Source: UBA11164 sp002420085 (GTDB lineage Bacteria > Pseudomonadota > Gammaproteobacteria > Xanthomonadales > Xanthomonadaceae). Taken from it: a stretch of 46,366 nucleotides of DNA. The stretch lies in contig DALYLJ010000005.1 in NCBI GenBank assembly GCA_031976395.1, positions 1 through 46,366 on the forward strand, read 5' to 3'. Each line of letters opens with the position of its first letter. Position 1 is the stretch's first letter. The notes beneath the pieces are model-generated. The model was not told where the DNA came from. It worked only from the letters and a program-made list of their open reading frames with translations, and did not search any database. Of this stretch, positions 18,246 through 26,879 are shown piece after piece. The position numbers and the translations under genes were made by a program.

Positions 18246-19520
18246 ATGAGCATTCTCGATCGCCTGTCGTTCGGTCTTCTGATCCTGCTGTTGGCAGGTG
18301 TGGTCGCCGAGGTCCAGGCCAGCACCGTGACCGATCGACCCTGGCCAGAGTGTGAAACGAACCTGGCCGATTGCATCGCCGTGCCGGCACCGGATGTCGT
18401 ACATGAGTTCGTCGATCCGGCCGTAGCACGGTGGCCGCTGGCACTGACCATGCGCCAACGGGGTCGGCTACGCGAGGACATCGAGCGGCGGATTGCGTCC
18501 GGAGAGGACGACGGCCATGGGCAGTTGGACCTGGTGGACCTGGATGTCAGGAGTGGCCGTTTGCGGTCTGCTCGCACGCGGCTTGAACAGGCGACCCCGA
18601 AGACCGAAGGGGACACCACCTGGCAGCGTCGCCGCGAACTGCTGTTCGGACAGGTCTGTGCTCAGGATGGCGATTTTGCCTGCGCACTGGCGCACTGGCA
18701 TGCTGCCGCCGAATCCGCCCCGGCACCGCCGATCTGGCAGCCGAAGCTGTATGCCTATGCGCTGTGGGGGTTGGGACGAGAGGAGCAGGCGCTGGCCTGG
18801 TACACGGCAGCGGTGCGTGCCGACGTCCGATTGGGCCGCGCCAAGGATGGGGTGATTTCCGGTGGAGGGCCGAAGCTGGACGCGATCGCGCGGGCCGTGG
18901 TCGAAGCCTGGGTGCAGATCCATGCGCCGGTCATGATCACGCTGGTTGCCAAGATCGATCTTGATCCCGATGGTCGGGTCGAGCGGGTGGTGCTGCTCGA
19001 TGATTCGCTCGATCCGCGCCTGCGGGGACGGGTGCAATCGGCAATCGCGGCCTGGACCTTCACTCAGATCGATCCGGCGACGGTCGGCAAGTCGCTCAGC
19101 ACGCATGTCTATGTCGATGTCCGGGGCCGGCCCCTGCCGGAAGGCGGACATGCCTTCGATATCCAGTATGTTGCGACGGGGATGAGGGCGGATGACATGG
19201 TTCCTCCGCGCTATCCGGCCACAGCCCTCGACCGCAGAGCGCAGGGCAATGTGGACTTGGCTGTGCGGGTGAATGCCGATGGACGTGTCGCCGAGGTCAA
19301 CGTGACACACAGTAGCGGTCATCCCGAACTGGATCGCGCGGCAGTGGCCGCCGTGTCGCAATGGACGTTCGAGGTCGATCGGATCGATGGCCAGCCGGTG
19401 CCGGGCTGGGCGGAGGTTCCGATATGGTTCCGAATCGGCAGCAGTGATCCGGCGATCGATCCATCGCTTCGCTCGATCCAACGGGTGCGATCGAATCAGC
19501 TATTGCCGCGCGGCCTGTGA
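18246..19520 (+). CDS. Periplasmic TPR-like protein with TonB C-terminal domain
   Basis: This 424-residue protein has an N-terminal signal or anchor (residues 1-25). A helical, TPR/Sel1-like part follows (about 95-195, with GDFACALAHWHAAA and GREEQALAWYTAAV). The C terminus is a TonB domain (about 319-397: PPRYPATALDRRAQGNV and AVAAVSQWTFEVDRIDG). A second, degenerate TonB-like unit precedes it (about 228-290: KIDLDPDGRVERVVLLDD...AIAAWTF). Stand-alone TonB-domain proteins often support outer-membrane uptake or envelope assembly. There is no proline-rich spacer, and exbB/exbD are not nearby. Energy transduction is therefore uncertain. Confidence 0.75.
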   Translation: MSILDRLSFGLLILLLAGVVAEVQASTVTDRPWPECETNLADCIAVPAPDVVHEFVDPAVARWPLALTMRQRGRLREDIERRIASGEDDGHGQLDLVDLDVRSGRLRSARTRLEQATPKTEGDTTWQRRRELLFGQVCAQDGDFACALAHWHAAAESAPAPPIWQPKLYAYALWGLGREEQALAWYTAAVRADVRLGRAKDGVISGGGPKLDAIARAVVEAWVQIHAPVMITLVAKIDLDPDGRVERVVLLDDSLDPRLRGRVQSAIAAWTFTQIDPATVGKSLSTHVYVDVRGRPLPEGGHAFDIQYVATGMRADDMVPPRYPATALDRRAQGNVDLAVRVNADGRVAEVNVTHSSGHPELDRAAVAAVSQWTFEVDRIDGQPVPGWAEVPIWFRIGSSDPAIDPSLRSIQRVRSNQLLPRGL

Positions 19521-19642
19521 TTGTGCGCGCAGCATGGCTACTTCGACGGTGGCCGATGCCTCTGCTTCCAGCTTGGTCAAAGTCGAGTGAGCAGCGTTTT
19601 GTGATCGATCCTTGTTTTCTCAGAGGTGCTGCCGAATCCCGC

Positions 19643-19672
19643 TTGACACACATCGGGGTAGGATGCTACAAA
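19643..19672 (+). promoter_or_regulatory. Promoter-like sequence without obvious gene
   Basis: TTGACA at 19643-19648 is followed by TACAAA at 19667-19672 (18 bp spacing, 4/6 match to TATAAT). The next supported start codon is 370 bases downstream. Either a small RNA is made here or this is a relic of a lost gene. Confidence 0.35.
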
Positions 19673-19781
19673 AATACGCCGCCTGGTAGTTGTGTTTGCT
19701 GACGCTACAGGCATTCTTGATGCGGAAAATTTGACATTTGATTGCTCCATGCGATCACAACATCAATTGCGTTGCCCATGA

Positions 19782-19827
19782 ACCGTCCACGCCCCTGATC
19801 AGCGTCGATCTGTAATACGTGGACGGT
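19782..19827. repeat. 10-bp inverted repeat in gene-poor gap
   Basis: ACCGTCCACG (19782-19791) and CGTGGACGGT (19818-19827) match perfectly over 10 bp, with a 26-base spacer that itself contains the palindrome TGATCA. There is no T-run after it. This could be an RNA hairpin, a protein-binding site or part of a mobile-element remnant. Confidence 0.5.
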
Positions 19828-20040
19828 GGCCAAACACACATTACAACACGTGTGCTCAAGTGGCAAGCATGCCCCATGTCTGACCGCTCGATACCATTCA
19901 TCGCCCCCGGTTTTACCTTTCCGAGCTTGAGCCAACTACTACAATGCTTTCGGCCTTTCCACGATGAGCCTTTTGGCTGAAGTTGGGTGCCAATCTGCTT
20001 CATCCATCCCAAGCCAGTAACCAGCACAACGAGTGGTTCA

Positions 20041-20928
20041 ATGAGTAGATTTGCATATTTACTTGTGGCCGCAGCACTCGTGGCCACTGGCTGGTGGTAT
20101 CACTCTTCGGGGCGTATGGACAATGAGCCCCCGCGCGCCCTGAAAAATAAGCTCTTGGTCGAGCCCGACGAGCCACTTTCTCCCGGCGCGTCCGATACAT
20201 CACTCGACCAGAAAGCTGGAGCCAATAAAAAGCGCTTGATCAACGCTCCTTCGATTACGATCACCAGCATCATTGATGACAGCGCGTCCTTCAAGGAAGC
20301 AATCGGGCTGGCTCGTGATCAATTCGGCACCAACGATCCACGAGTGCATGAACTTGAGAGGCTTGCTGATTCCCTGTGCAAACGAAACCCAGACCCCTGG
20401 AATGCTACCGACCCAAACCGTCCAGATCAGTCCCGCATATGGGCAATTGCCAGGCACGTGGAGCTCTGCGCCGATCTCCCCGATAAACTTGCGAATTCGA
20501 TGTCACAGGGGCAGATCGACATCGAACTGGCCAGGAAAAAGGGAGGCAGTGAAGCGGCATTGATTGAAGCCAATGCCGTTATTCGGGATTATGATGATGT
20601 ATTCTCTCAGGTTTCGGCAGGGCTTGTCCTGCTTGAATTCGACGCTATTCCACTTGACCGCTTACTGCCAGAGCATGCCAGCAGGTATGGCCATAAGGAC
20701 TTGGTAGACGCCCTGCCATTGGCGATTTACCTGGCCAACTGCACAGGTGATGGCGGCTGCGGTCCACGTTCTCTTCCGACCGTCATGTTTTGTCAGATAC
20801 ATGGTTGCGCTGAGGGCTCAACATTCGACCAGGCCTTGCGTGCCCGGCTTTCCGAACATCAACTCAACGCGGTCCTGGCGCTACAATCCTGGATACGTGA
20901 AATGAAGCGTGAGTCCGGGCGGACGTAA
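20041..20928 (+). CDS. Membrane-anchored protein of unknown function
   Basis: I do not recognise this 295-residue protein. A single hydrophobic segment (about residues 5-19) suggests a signal or anchor, with the rest in the periplasm. Residues 90-290 are helical and charged. Near the C terminus is a cysteine cluster (NCTGDGGCG, then MFCQIHGC), possibly disulfide-bonded. GC content is lower than in neighbouring housekeeping genes. The ATG at 20041 is preferred because it starts directly before the anchor; a weaker in-frame start exists at 19987. TACAAT at 19940-19945 may be its -10. Confidence 0.65.
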   Translation: MSRFAYLLVAAALVATGWWYHSSGRMDNEPPRALKNKLLVEPDEPLSPGASDTSLDQKAGANKKRLINAPSITITSIIDDSASFKEAIGLARDQFGTNDPRVHELERLADSLCKRNPDPWNATDPNRPDQSRIWAIARHVELCADLPDKLANSMSQGQIDIELARKKGGSEAALIEANAVIRDYDDVFSQVSAGLVLLEFDAIPLDRLLPEHASRYGHKDLVDALPLAIYLANCTGDGGCGPRSLPTVMFCQIHGCAEGSTFDQALRARLSEHQLNAVLALQSWIREMKRESGRT

Positions 20929-21141
20929 GAATACACCGAGATGGCCAGTCATCTTGATAAAGTGGTCGAATGCGTTGTGGTGGCGGGTGCTGAGCTATGC
21001 AGCGTGAACGAGAGCGATGTCGCGCATCAAACCGTCAGGAATGTAGCGTGCCTTTCGCTCGACGCCCGAGTTGCAGCTTGGATCGGTGGGGTGGCCTTTG
21101 GTCGTTGTGCTGAGGTACGACATCAATGAGGTATAGGAATC

Positions 21142-21585
21142 ATGAGGATGATTGATTTGAAATCGAAAGCGGTTCTGGCAGGTGTGGTTGGCGCCATCGT
21201 TGGCTTTTTTGGTGGAGTCTACACATGGCATGTGATGAGTTCGAACAACGCATACGTGATGTACGGGTTCGGCAACACCTACACCGGGGATTTCTGGTTG
21301 AGCGAACTCCGGCGTGATCTGTTTGCCCTGCAAATGTTGGGCGAAAAAGGCGCTGATGAGTACGCCAGGGTTGCCGAGCAGCGTATGCGCGGGAATCTGA
21401 TCATGATCTCGAATAATCTCGAATCGGTTGTGCTTGACGACATTCAACGCAGGACCATGATCCGCCTGGTCGAACAATCGGAAGCGTATGCTTCGATCGC
21501 TGACGCCAGCGACGAACAGGGTATTCGCGCTGCCGAGGCGCGGATGGCGATTCTTGCGCAACTGGATGGTTCGGATCAGCGTTGA
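21142..21585 (+). CDS. Small membrane-anchored orphan protein
   Basis: A 147-residue protein that I cannot assign. It has a Gly-rich hydrophobic helix (about residues 8-27, AVLAGVVGAIVGFFGGVYTW), then a soluble helical region (about 50-147) rich in Glu, Arg and Met. AGGA lies a few bases before the ATG, after GAGG. It shares its lower GC and its membrane-anchor layout with the gene at 20041. The two lie in the same direction, 213 bases apart, so they may form one acquired unit. No homologous family comes to mind. Confidence 0.6.
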   Translation: MRMIDLKSKAVLAGVVGAIVGFFGGVYTWHVMSSNNAYVMYGFGNTYTGDFWLSELRRDLFALQMLGEKGADEYARVAEQRMRGNLIMISNNLESVVLDDIQRRTMIRLVEQSEAYASIADASDEQGIRAAEARMAILAQLDGSDQR

Positions 21586-21799
21586 GTGTGTGGCCCCGGT
21601 GGTGTCGGCTGAAGTGGTACGACGCGGGGGATCGTGGCGTGCGCTGGTCGTGGTGGCGCATGGCCAGGCTGGACCTGCGGGGGCCATCGGTCGCCATGCG
21701 CTCGGCAGTGGCGTGGCGATGCGAGCTTCGTGAGGATGCTGAAGGTGCGGGTCGTGTGTCGGGTTGCTGCGAGTTGCGGTCGGTCGGGTCGGCTTGGGC

Positions 21800-21805
21800 G
21801 ATAAT
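21800..21805 (+). promoter_or_regulatory. Predicted -10 element for the TonB-dependent receptor
   Basis: GATAAT at 21800-21805 lies 50 bases before the GTG start at 21856. It is in a GGGCGATAATGGG context similar to the sequences before purH and ettA. No clear -35 hexamer is visible. Confidence 0.35.
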
Positions 21806-21855
21806 GGGCGGCTGTGGTGCGTTTGCGTGCCGCCCGTCCGTCTGGAGTTCATGCC

Positions 21856-24105
21856 GTGTCCGTTTCGTTGCGTCCGTTCGATCTACCCATCGCCACTGTC
21901 ATCGCGGGTGCCGCGATCGCGACCATCGGTGTCGCTGCGCCTGCACACGGCCAGCCGGCCGAGTCCGATCTCGCGGTGCGGCTGGATGCCGTGACCGTCA
22001 CTGCTCAGCGTCGTGCCGAGGATGTGCTGGCGGTGCCGGTGTCGGTGTCGGTGATCGATGCCGATGCGCTGCGCGCCTACGGTGCGTCGGGTCGGGATGT
22101 GCTGCTGCTCGGTGGCCGCGCGCCGAGTGTCCAGGCCGAGTCCTCGTTCGGACGAACCTTCCCGCGCTTCTACATCCGTGGCTTGGGCAATACCGACTTC
22201 GATCTCAACGCCAGCCAGCCGGTGTCGATGGTGTATGACGATGTGGTGCTGGAAAACCCGACCCTGAAGGGCTTCCCGATCTTCGATCTGGATCGGGTCG
22301 AGGTGCTGCGTGGTCCGCAGGGCACGCTGTTCGGCCGCAACACGCCCGGCGGGGTGGTCAAGTTCGAGTCGGTACGCCCGACGGCGGAGCCCGCCGCGTT
22401 TGCCCGGCTCGGCTACGGTCGCTTCGATACGGTCAATTTCGAGGGTGCGGTCGGTGGTGCGCTGGGTGCGGGTTCGGCGGCGCGGGTCTCGGCGCTGTAT
22501 CAGCGGCGCGGCGGCATTGCCAACAATACGGTGATCGCCGATGACCGGCGCGAGGATTTCGTCGAGCGTGCGATCAAGGCGCAGTGGCTGTTTTCTACGG
22601 ATGATGCCTTCGAGGCATTGCTGCAATTCCGGGCGCGCGATCTCAGTGGCGGGTCGCAGGTGTTCCGGGCCAATCTGATCGCGCCCGGCAGCAACCGGAT
22701 CGCGCCGGGCTTCGATCGCTTCACCCTGGCCCAGGATGCGCAACCGACCCTTGATGTCGAGTCGCAGGGCGCCAGTGCTCGACTGACCTGGACGCTGGAT
22801 GGCCTGAGGCTGGTGTCGATCAGTGCCTGGGAGTCGGTCGAGATGTTCGCGCGAGGCGATGTCGATGGTGGTTTCGGCGCTTCGTTCGCGCCGCCGTTCG
22901 GGCCGGGCTTCATTCCGTTTCCGGCGGAGTCCGGTGACGGCATTCCGCAGCACCGACAGTTGACCCAGGAGGTTCGTCTGGAGTCGGCCGACGATGGCCG
23001 CGCGCTGGCTTGGCAGGCCGGGGTGTTCGTCTACGACGAGAACCTCGACATCGACAATCTCAGCTACGACACCCTGGCCGGCAGTGTGGTCAACGGGGTT
23101 GCGCGCCAGCGTCAGGACAATCGCGCCTACGCCGTGTTCGGTTCGGCCAGCCATGCGCTCGGCGAGCGCTGGCGATTGGCGGCTGGGGCGCGCTACACCC
23201 GCGACGAGAAGGATTTCGTGGCCGAGCGGTTGCTGTCGCCGATCGGTGCAGGCGCATTGGCGCCGATCGAGCGCGATCTCGACGACGACAATTTCAGTGG
23301 CGACATCAGTCTGACCCGGACCCTGTCCGAGCGGCAGAGGGTCTATGCCCGGCTGGCACGCGGCTATCGCGCGCCGTCGGTGCAGGGACGGCTGCTGTTC
23401 GGCGATGTCGTTTCGGTCGCCGATTCCGAGACGGTGCTGTCCTGGGAACTGGGCTATCGCGGTGAACTGTTCGACCGACGCCTGCGCCTGGGGGTGAATC
23501 TGTTCCGCTATGCGCTCGACGATGCCCAGTTGACGGCGGTGGGTGGCGAGACCAATTTCAACACCCTGATCAATGCCGATACGGTGGTCGGGCGCGGTAT
23601 CGAGGTCGATCTCGATGCCGTGCTCGGGCCGAGCCTGACGCTGTCGGCGGCGGCTTCGTTCAACGATACCGAGATTCGCGACCGCACTCTCGGGGTGGTG
23701 CCGTGCGGCAGTGGCTGCACCGTGCTCGATCCGCCCGGTGCAGTCGCCGGTACGGTGTCGATCGATGGCAACCGCCTGCCACAGGCGCCGAAGTGGATCG
23801 CCAATGTCGCGCTCGACTGGCGTCAGGAAGTCCGGGGCGGCGAGTTGTTCGCCCTGTTCGATGCCAGCTATCGCAGTCGGATCGATTTCTTCCTGTACCG
23901 CAGTGTCGAGTTCGTCGGTGATCCGCTGACCGAGGTCGGGCTGCGTCTCGGCTATCGCTGGGCCGGTGGGCGTTACGAGGTTGCCGGTTTCGGCCGCAAC
24001 ATCTTCGACCAGACCGAGGTGCTGGGCGGTGTCGATTTCAACAATCTCACCGGTTACGTCAACGAGCCGCGCGTGCTCGGGGTCGAGGTAGCGGTTCGCT
24101 ATTGA
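21856..24105 (+). CDS. TonB-dependent outer-membrane receptor
   Basis: A 749-residue outer-membrane uptake channel. A signal peptide covers about residues 1-34 (ending AHGQ). The TonB box is near DAVTVTAQRR. The plug domain (about 45-165) contains FYIRGLGNTD and the signature VEVLRGPQGTLFGRNTPGGVV. A 22-strand barrel follows to the C-terminal aromatic end (VEVAVRY). The substrate is not evident; overall it looks like the iron-complex/siderophore class. GTG at 21856 with GGAG 8 bases upstream is chosen over an upstream GTG pair at 21814. The gene is convergent with tsaC, ending 15 bases from its stop. Confidence 0.93.
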   Translation: MSVSLRPFDLPIATVIAGAAIATIGVAAPAHGQPAESDLAVRLDAVTVTAQRRAEDVLAVPVSVSVIDADALRAYGASGRDVLLLGGRAPSVQAESSFGRTFPRFYIRGLGNTDFDLNASQPVSMVYDDVVLENPTLKGFPIFDLDRVEVLRGPQGTLFGRNTPGGVVKFESVRPTAEPAAFARLGYGRFDTVNFEGAVGGALGAGSAARVSALYQRRGGIANNTVIADDRREDFVERAIKAQWLFSTDDAFEALLQFRARDLSGGSQVFRANLIAPGSNRIAPGFDRFTLAQDAQPTLDVESQGASARLTWTLDGLRLVSISAWESVEMFARGDVDGGFGASFAPPFGPGFIPFPAESGDGIPQHRQLTQEVRLESADDGRALAWQAGVFVYDENLDIDNLSYDTLAGSVVNGVARQRQDNRAYAVFGSASHALGERWRLAAGARYTRDEKDFVAERLLSPIGAGALAPIERDLDDDNFSGDISLTRTLSERQRVYARLARGYRAPSVQGRLLFGDVVSVADSETVLSWELGYRGELFDRRLRLGVNLFRYALDDAQLTAVGGETNFNTLINADTVVGRGIEVDLDAVLGPSLTLSAAASFNDTEIRDRTLGVVPCGSGCTVLDPPGAVAGTVSIDGNRLPQAPKWIANVALDWRQEVRGGELFALFDASYRSRIDFFLYRSVEFVGDPLTEVGLRLGYRWAGGRYEVAGFGRNIFDQTEVLGGVDFNNLTGYVNEPRVLGVEVAVRY

Positions 24106-24120
24106 TCGACTGTCGCCGAT

Positions 24121-25059
24121 TCACACCGCCTGGGCGGCGCGCCGAAGCCGGTCGTTGACCGCACTCCAGGCGTCGTCATCGGGCGGTCGTTCGGCCAGGA
24201 TGGCCTCGGCGCCTATCGCGTCGAGGCTGCGCAGGGCGGCATACAGTCCACGGGCGTAGGCTTTCGGTTCATCCGGCAGGGCGATGCCACGAGTTTCCGC
24301 CGGCAGGGTGGCGATCGCCAGCACCGGATGCTGCCGATCGGCGGCGATCTCGGTGCGGCTGGCCAGGCGCAGCGGGGTCCGGGGGGCGTAGTGGGCAGCC
24401 AGCATGCCGGGCGCACGTGGGCTGTCGCTGCCGGGGCCGAGGGTGACCGGCCCGATCAGGTCGGCGATGTCGTCGCGGTGGATGCGGCCAGGGCGCAGGA
24501 TGCGGGGCGTGGCGCCGGTCAGATCGACGATCGTGCTTTCGATGCCGACCGGGCAGTCGCCGCCGTCCAGCACGATCGGAACCTGGTCGCCGAATTCGTC
24601 GCGGACGTGTTCGGCTCGGGTCGGACTGATCCGGCCGAAGCGGTTGGCCGAGGGGGCGGCCAGGCCCCGTCCGAATGCATGCAGCAGGCGCTGGGCCACA
24701 GGGTGTGCCGGCACCCGCAGGCCGATGCTGTCCTGGCCGCCGGTGACGGCGTCGAGTACATCCGGATGACGGCGCAGGATCAGGGTCATCGGTCCGGGCC
24801 AGAAGGCGTCGGCGAGTCGGTATGCTGTGTCCGGGATCGCCCGTGCGTAGCGGTCGAGCAGGCCGGCCTCGGCGATGTGGACGATCAGTGGGTGGTCGCT
24901 CGGACGTTGTTTCAGGTCGAAGATGCGGGCAATGGCGGCCGGATTCTCGGCATCGCCGGCCAGGCCGTAGACGGTTTCGGTCGGCAGGCCGATCACCTGG
25001 CCGGTGCGCAGGGCGGCCAGGGCGTCGGCGAGTTCTGGACTGAGCGGGGCTTCGATCAT
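24121..25059 (-). CDS. L-threonylcarbamoyladenylate synthase (Sua5 type)
   Basis: This 312-residue enzyme makes threonylcarbamoyl-AMP from threonine, bicarbonate and ATP, the first step of the t6A37 tRNA modification. The YrdC domain (about 1-195) has GLPTETVYGLAG, KQRPSDHPL and PSANRFGRISPT. The C-terminal Sua5 domain (about 225-312) begins near APGMLAAHYAP. It is therefore the long Sua5 form, not the short TsaC of E. coli. The ATG at 25059 fits the family start. Confidence 0.93.
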   Translation of the reverse strand: MIEAPLSPELADALAALRTGQVIGLPTETVYGLAGDAENPAAIARIFDLKQRPSDHPLIVHIAEAGLLDRYARAIPDTAYRLADAFWPGPMTLILRRHPDVLDAVTGGQDSIGLRVPAHPVAQRLLHAFGRGLAAPSANRFGRISPTRAEHVRDEFGDQVPIVLDGGDCPVGIESTIVDLTGATPRILRPGRIHRDDIADLIGPVTLGPGSDSPRAPGMLAAHYAPRTPLRLASRTEIAADRQHPVLAIATLPAETRGIALPDEPKAYARGLYAALRSLDAIGAEAILAERPPDDDAWSAVNDRLRRAAQAV

Positions 25060-25202
25060 CGCGACATGGTAACGGAGCGTGCCAGCGGTCGTCCGGGTGC
25101 GACGCCTGGATTCGGCAGCGATCGGCTGTGCGTGCTGTGTCGGTCGCTGTCGGGGCTCGGTTCGCGCGACGGAGGCCGCCGTCTGGACGATCGGTCAGAA
25201 AT

Positions 25203-25230
25203 CTGGCGCTTCGGTCATATTTCGCGCCAG
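25203..25230 (-). terminator. Hairpin downstream of the TetR gene
   Basis: CTGGCGC (25203-25209) and GCGCCAG (25224-25230) form a perfect 7-bp stem with a 14-base loop. On the minus strand it is followed by ATTTCT. It lies 60 bases after the TetR stop, a suitable place for the end of the five-gene operon. It could instead be an operator for the sua5 gene. Confidence 0.45.
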
Positions 25231-25289
25231 TGGGCCAGGGCTGCAAACGACGGCCCGCGCCAGACCGACGGGTGAACCTGATCGGCGGT

Positions 25290-25937
25290 TCAGTCGATGT
25301 GCCGTTGCCGCCAACGCTGGCATTGGCTCAGGACACTGTCGAGCAGGCGTTGGAGTTCGGCCTCCGAGGCGCCGCCACGGGTGGCGACATTGAAGCCGAG
25401 CAACAGGCAGATCAGGATGTCGGCGCGCTCCTGCACGCGGTCGCCAGCGATTTCCCCCGCTGCGGCCGCCCGTTGCAGGGCGCCGATCAGGGCCGCCCGA
25501 ACCCGATCCCGATAGCGTTCCGCTCGGCGGGCGATCATGGCGTCGGTGGCGCCGGTCTCGGCCATCAGATTGATCAGCATGCAGCCACGCCGATCCTCTC
25601 GGACGATCCAGTCGCGCAGCGCCAGGAAGAACGTCTCGATTGCCGCCAGCCCGTCGTCACGATTCAGGAGGGGGGCGATCAGGGCGCGGTCGGCCTGACT
25701 CTCGTAGCGGTCGAGGGCGCGATCGAGCAGGCCCTGTTTCGAGCCGAAGGCGTTGTAGATGCTCGATTGGCTCATGCCGAGCACGGTTTCCAGTTGCCGG
25801 GTGGTCGCACGGATGCCCTTTTGCCAGAAGAAGGTGAGTGCAGCTTCAAGTACAGCTTCGGTGTCAAACTCACGCGGCCGACCGGCCGTGCGGACCGGTG
25901 GGCGACGGGTGGGGTCGGTCTTGGCGAGCGGCTGCAT
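25290..25937 (-). CDS. TetR/AcrR family transcriptional regulator
   Basis: A 215-residue repressor-type protein. The N-terminal helix-turn-helix domain (about residues 22-68) contains ATTRQLETVLGMSQSSIYNAFGSKQGLLDRAL. The C-terminal part is the ligand and dimer domain, with a TetR_C-like LINLMAETGATDAMIA region. The ATG at 25937 is preferred; the frame is open 105 bases further, but those codons do not extend the HTH domain. It is last in the minus-strand cluster, 129 bases after the hydroxylase gene. It is likely autoregulating or controlling that cluster, though no operator is certain. Confidence 0.88.
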   Translation of the reverse strand: MQPLAKTDPTRRPPVRTAGRPREFDTEAVLEAALTFFWQKGIRATTRQLETVLGMSQSSIYNAFGSKQGLLDRALDRYESQADRALIAPLLNRDDGLAAIETFFLALRDWIVREDRRGCMLINLMAETGATDAMIARRAERYRDRVRAALIGALQRAAAAGEIAGDRVQERADILICLLLGFNVATRGGASEAELQRLLDSVLSQCQRWRQRHID

Positions 25938-26066
25938 GATTCGATTCCTTGGCGTAGGGCCCGGGCATCGCGCGAACGCGGTCTGTCGGAAACTGTACGT
26001 TGCAAGGATCGCCTCGGCAAGTGCAGGTCGGGCCATGGCCATCGGGCCTGGCCAGGCTCGCGATGC

Positions 26067-26879
26067 TCAACGATCCGCGTCGAACGGTTGCCTGAGCAGG
26101 GCGCTCAGGGATTGCTGGTCGGGACGACGGAACTGCTCCAGGCCGATCGCCATGTTTGCCTCTTGGCCGAGTGGTCGTGCCCGGTAGCTGCCGAACAGAC
26201 GATCCCAGATCGACAGGTGAAAGCCATAGTTGCTGTCGGTTTCTTGACGCAGCAGCGAGTGATGGATGCGGTGCATCGAGGGGGTGACCAGCAGCCAGCG
26301 CAGCCGCCGGTCCAGGGCAGGCGGCAGGGCGGCGTCGGTGTGGGTACACAGGGAGCCGAGCGAGAGCGCCAACTCGAATATCACCACGGCGGCCGGATCC
26401 GGCCCGAGCAGCCAGACCAGGGCCAGTTTGATCACCATCGACAGGGCGATCTCGATCGGATGGAAGCGAACCCCGGTGCTGACGTCGAAGCCGGTGTCGC
26501 TGTGGTGGACCCGGTGCAGCCGCCACAGCAGGGGCAGGCGATGCATCAGTCGGTGCTGCCAGTAGATGGCCATGTCCAGCACCAGGACGGCGAGCGGAAT
26601 CGTCAGTGCCGGCGGTCCGTCGAGGTGATTGAACAGGCCGATGTCGCGGGCCTGGAGTTCGAGTGCCAGGCCGACGGCAAGGACCGGAAACAGCAGGCGC
26701 AGCATCAGGGTGTCGATCAGCACCAGTGCGGCGTTGATCGCCTGACGGCGAGCCGGCCGGCCGTCGCCACGCAATGGCCTGAGCGTCTGCCAGGCCAGCA
26801 TCAGGGCCAGGGTGGTGAGGAAGGCGGTCAGACGGACCACGCCTTCGTGAGCGACCAGCCAGGCCCCCACGGCAGTCAC
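26067..26879 (-). CDS. Sterol desaturase/fatty acid hydroxylase superfamily protein
   Basis: A 270-residue membrane di-iron protein. Histidine boxes are H109-x3-H113 (HRLMH), H122-x2-H125-H126 (HRVHH) and HRIHH at 203-207, with additional H140 and H180. Together these form the di-iron site of the superfamily. About four hydrophobic segments (20-32, 52-75, 92-106 and 146-175) flank them. The substrate is unknown: family members hydroxylate or desaturate lipids. The start is GTG at 26879; its GTGA overlaps the stop of the TIGR04282 gene, so the two are translationally coupled. Confidence 0.9.
   Translation of the reverse strand: MTAVGAWLVAHEGVVRLTAFLTTLALMLAWQTLRPLRGDGRPARRQAINAALVLIDTLMLRLLFPVLAVGLALELQARDIGLFNHLDGPPALTIPLAVLVLDMAIYWQHRLMHRLPLLWRLHRVHHSDTGFDVSTGVRFHPIEIALSMVIKLALVWLLGPDPAAVVIFELALSLGSLCTHTDAALPPALDRRLRWLLVTPSMHRIHHSLLRQETDSNYGFHLSIWDRLFGSYRARPLGQEANMAIGLEQFRRPDQQSLSALLRQPFDADR

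Larger units (their letters stand above)
19521..20040. other. Intergenic region, 520 bp, lower GC
   Basis: No gene is supported on either strand; short open frames on the minus strand look like noise or a decayed gene. It holds a good promoter-like sequence, TTGACA (19643-19648) with TACAAA at 18 bp spacing. It also holds a perfect 10-bp inverted repeat (19782-19827) and a TACAAT (19940-19945) close to the next gene. Base composition is clearly more AT-rich than the neighbouring genes, suggesting inserted or decaying DNA. Confidence 0.5.

Noticed and set aside
19755..20087. Minus-strand open frames in the gap before 20041
   Set aside because: They vaguely resemble a degraded coding region but show no family motif, no start signal and overlap the start of the gene at 20041.
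20941..21129. A 62-codon open frame between the two orphan genes
   Set aside because: No ribosome binding site, no recognisable domain and no clear codon bias; it could be a decayed fragment but cannot be supported as a gene.
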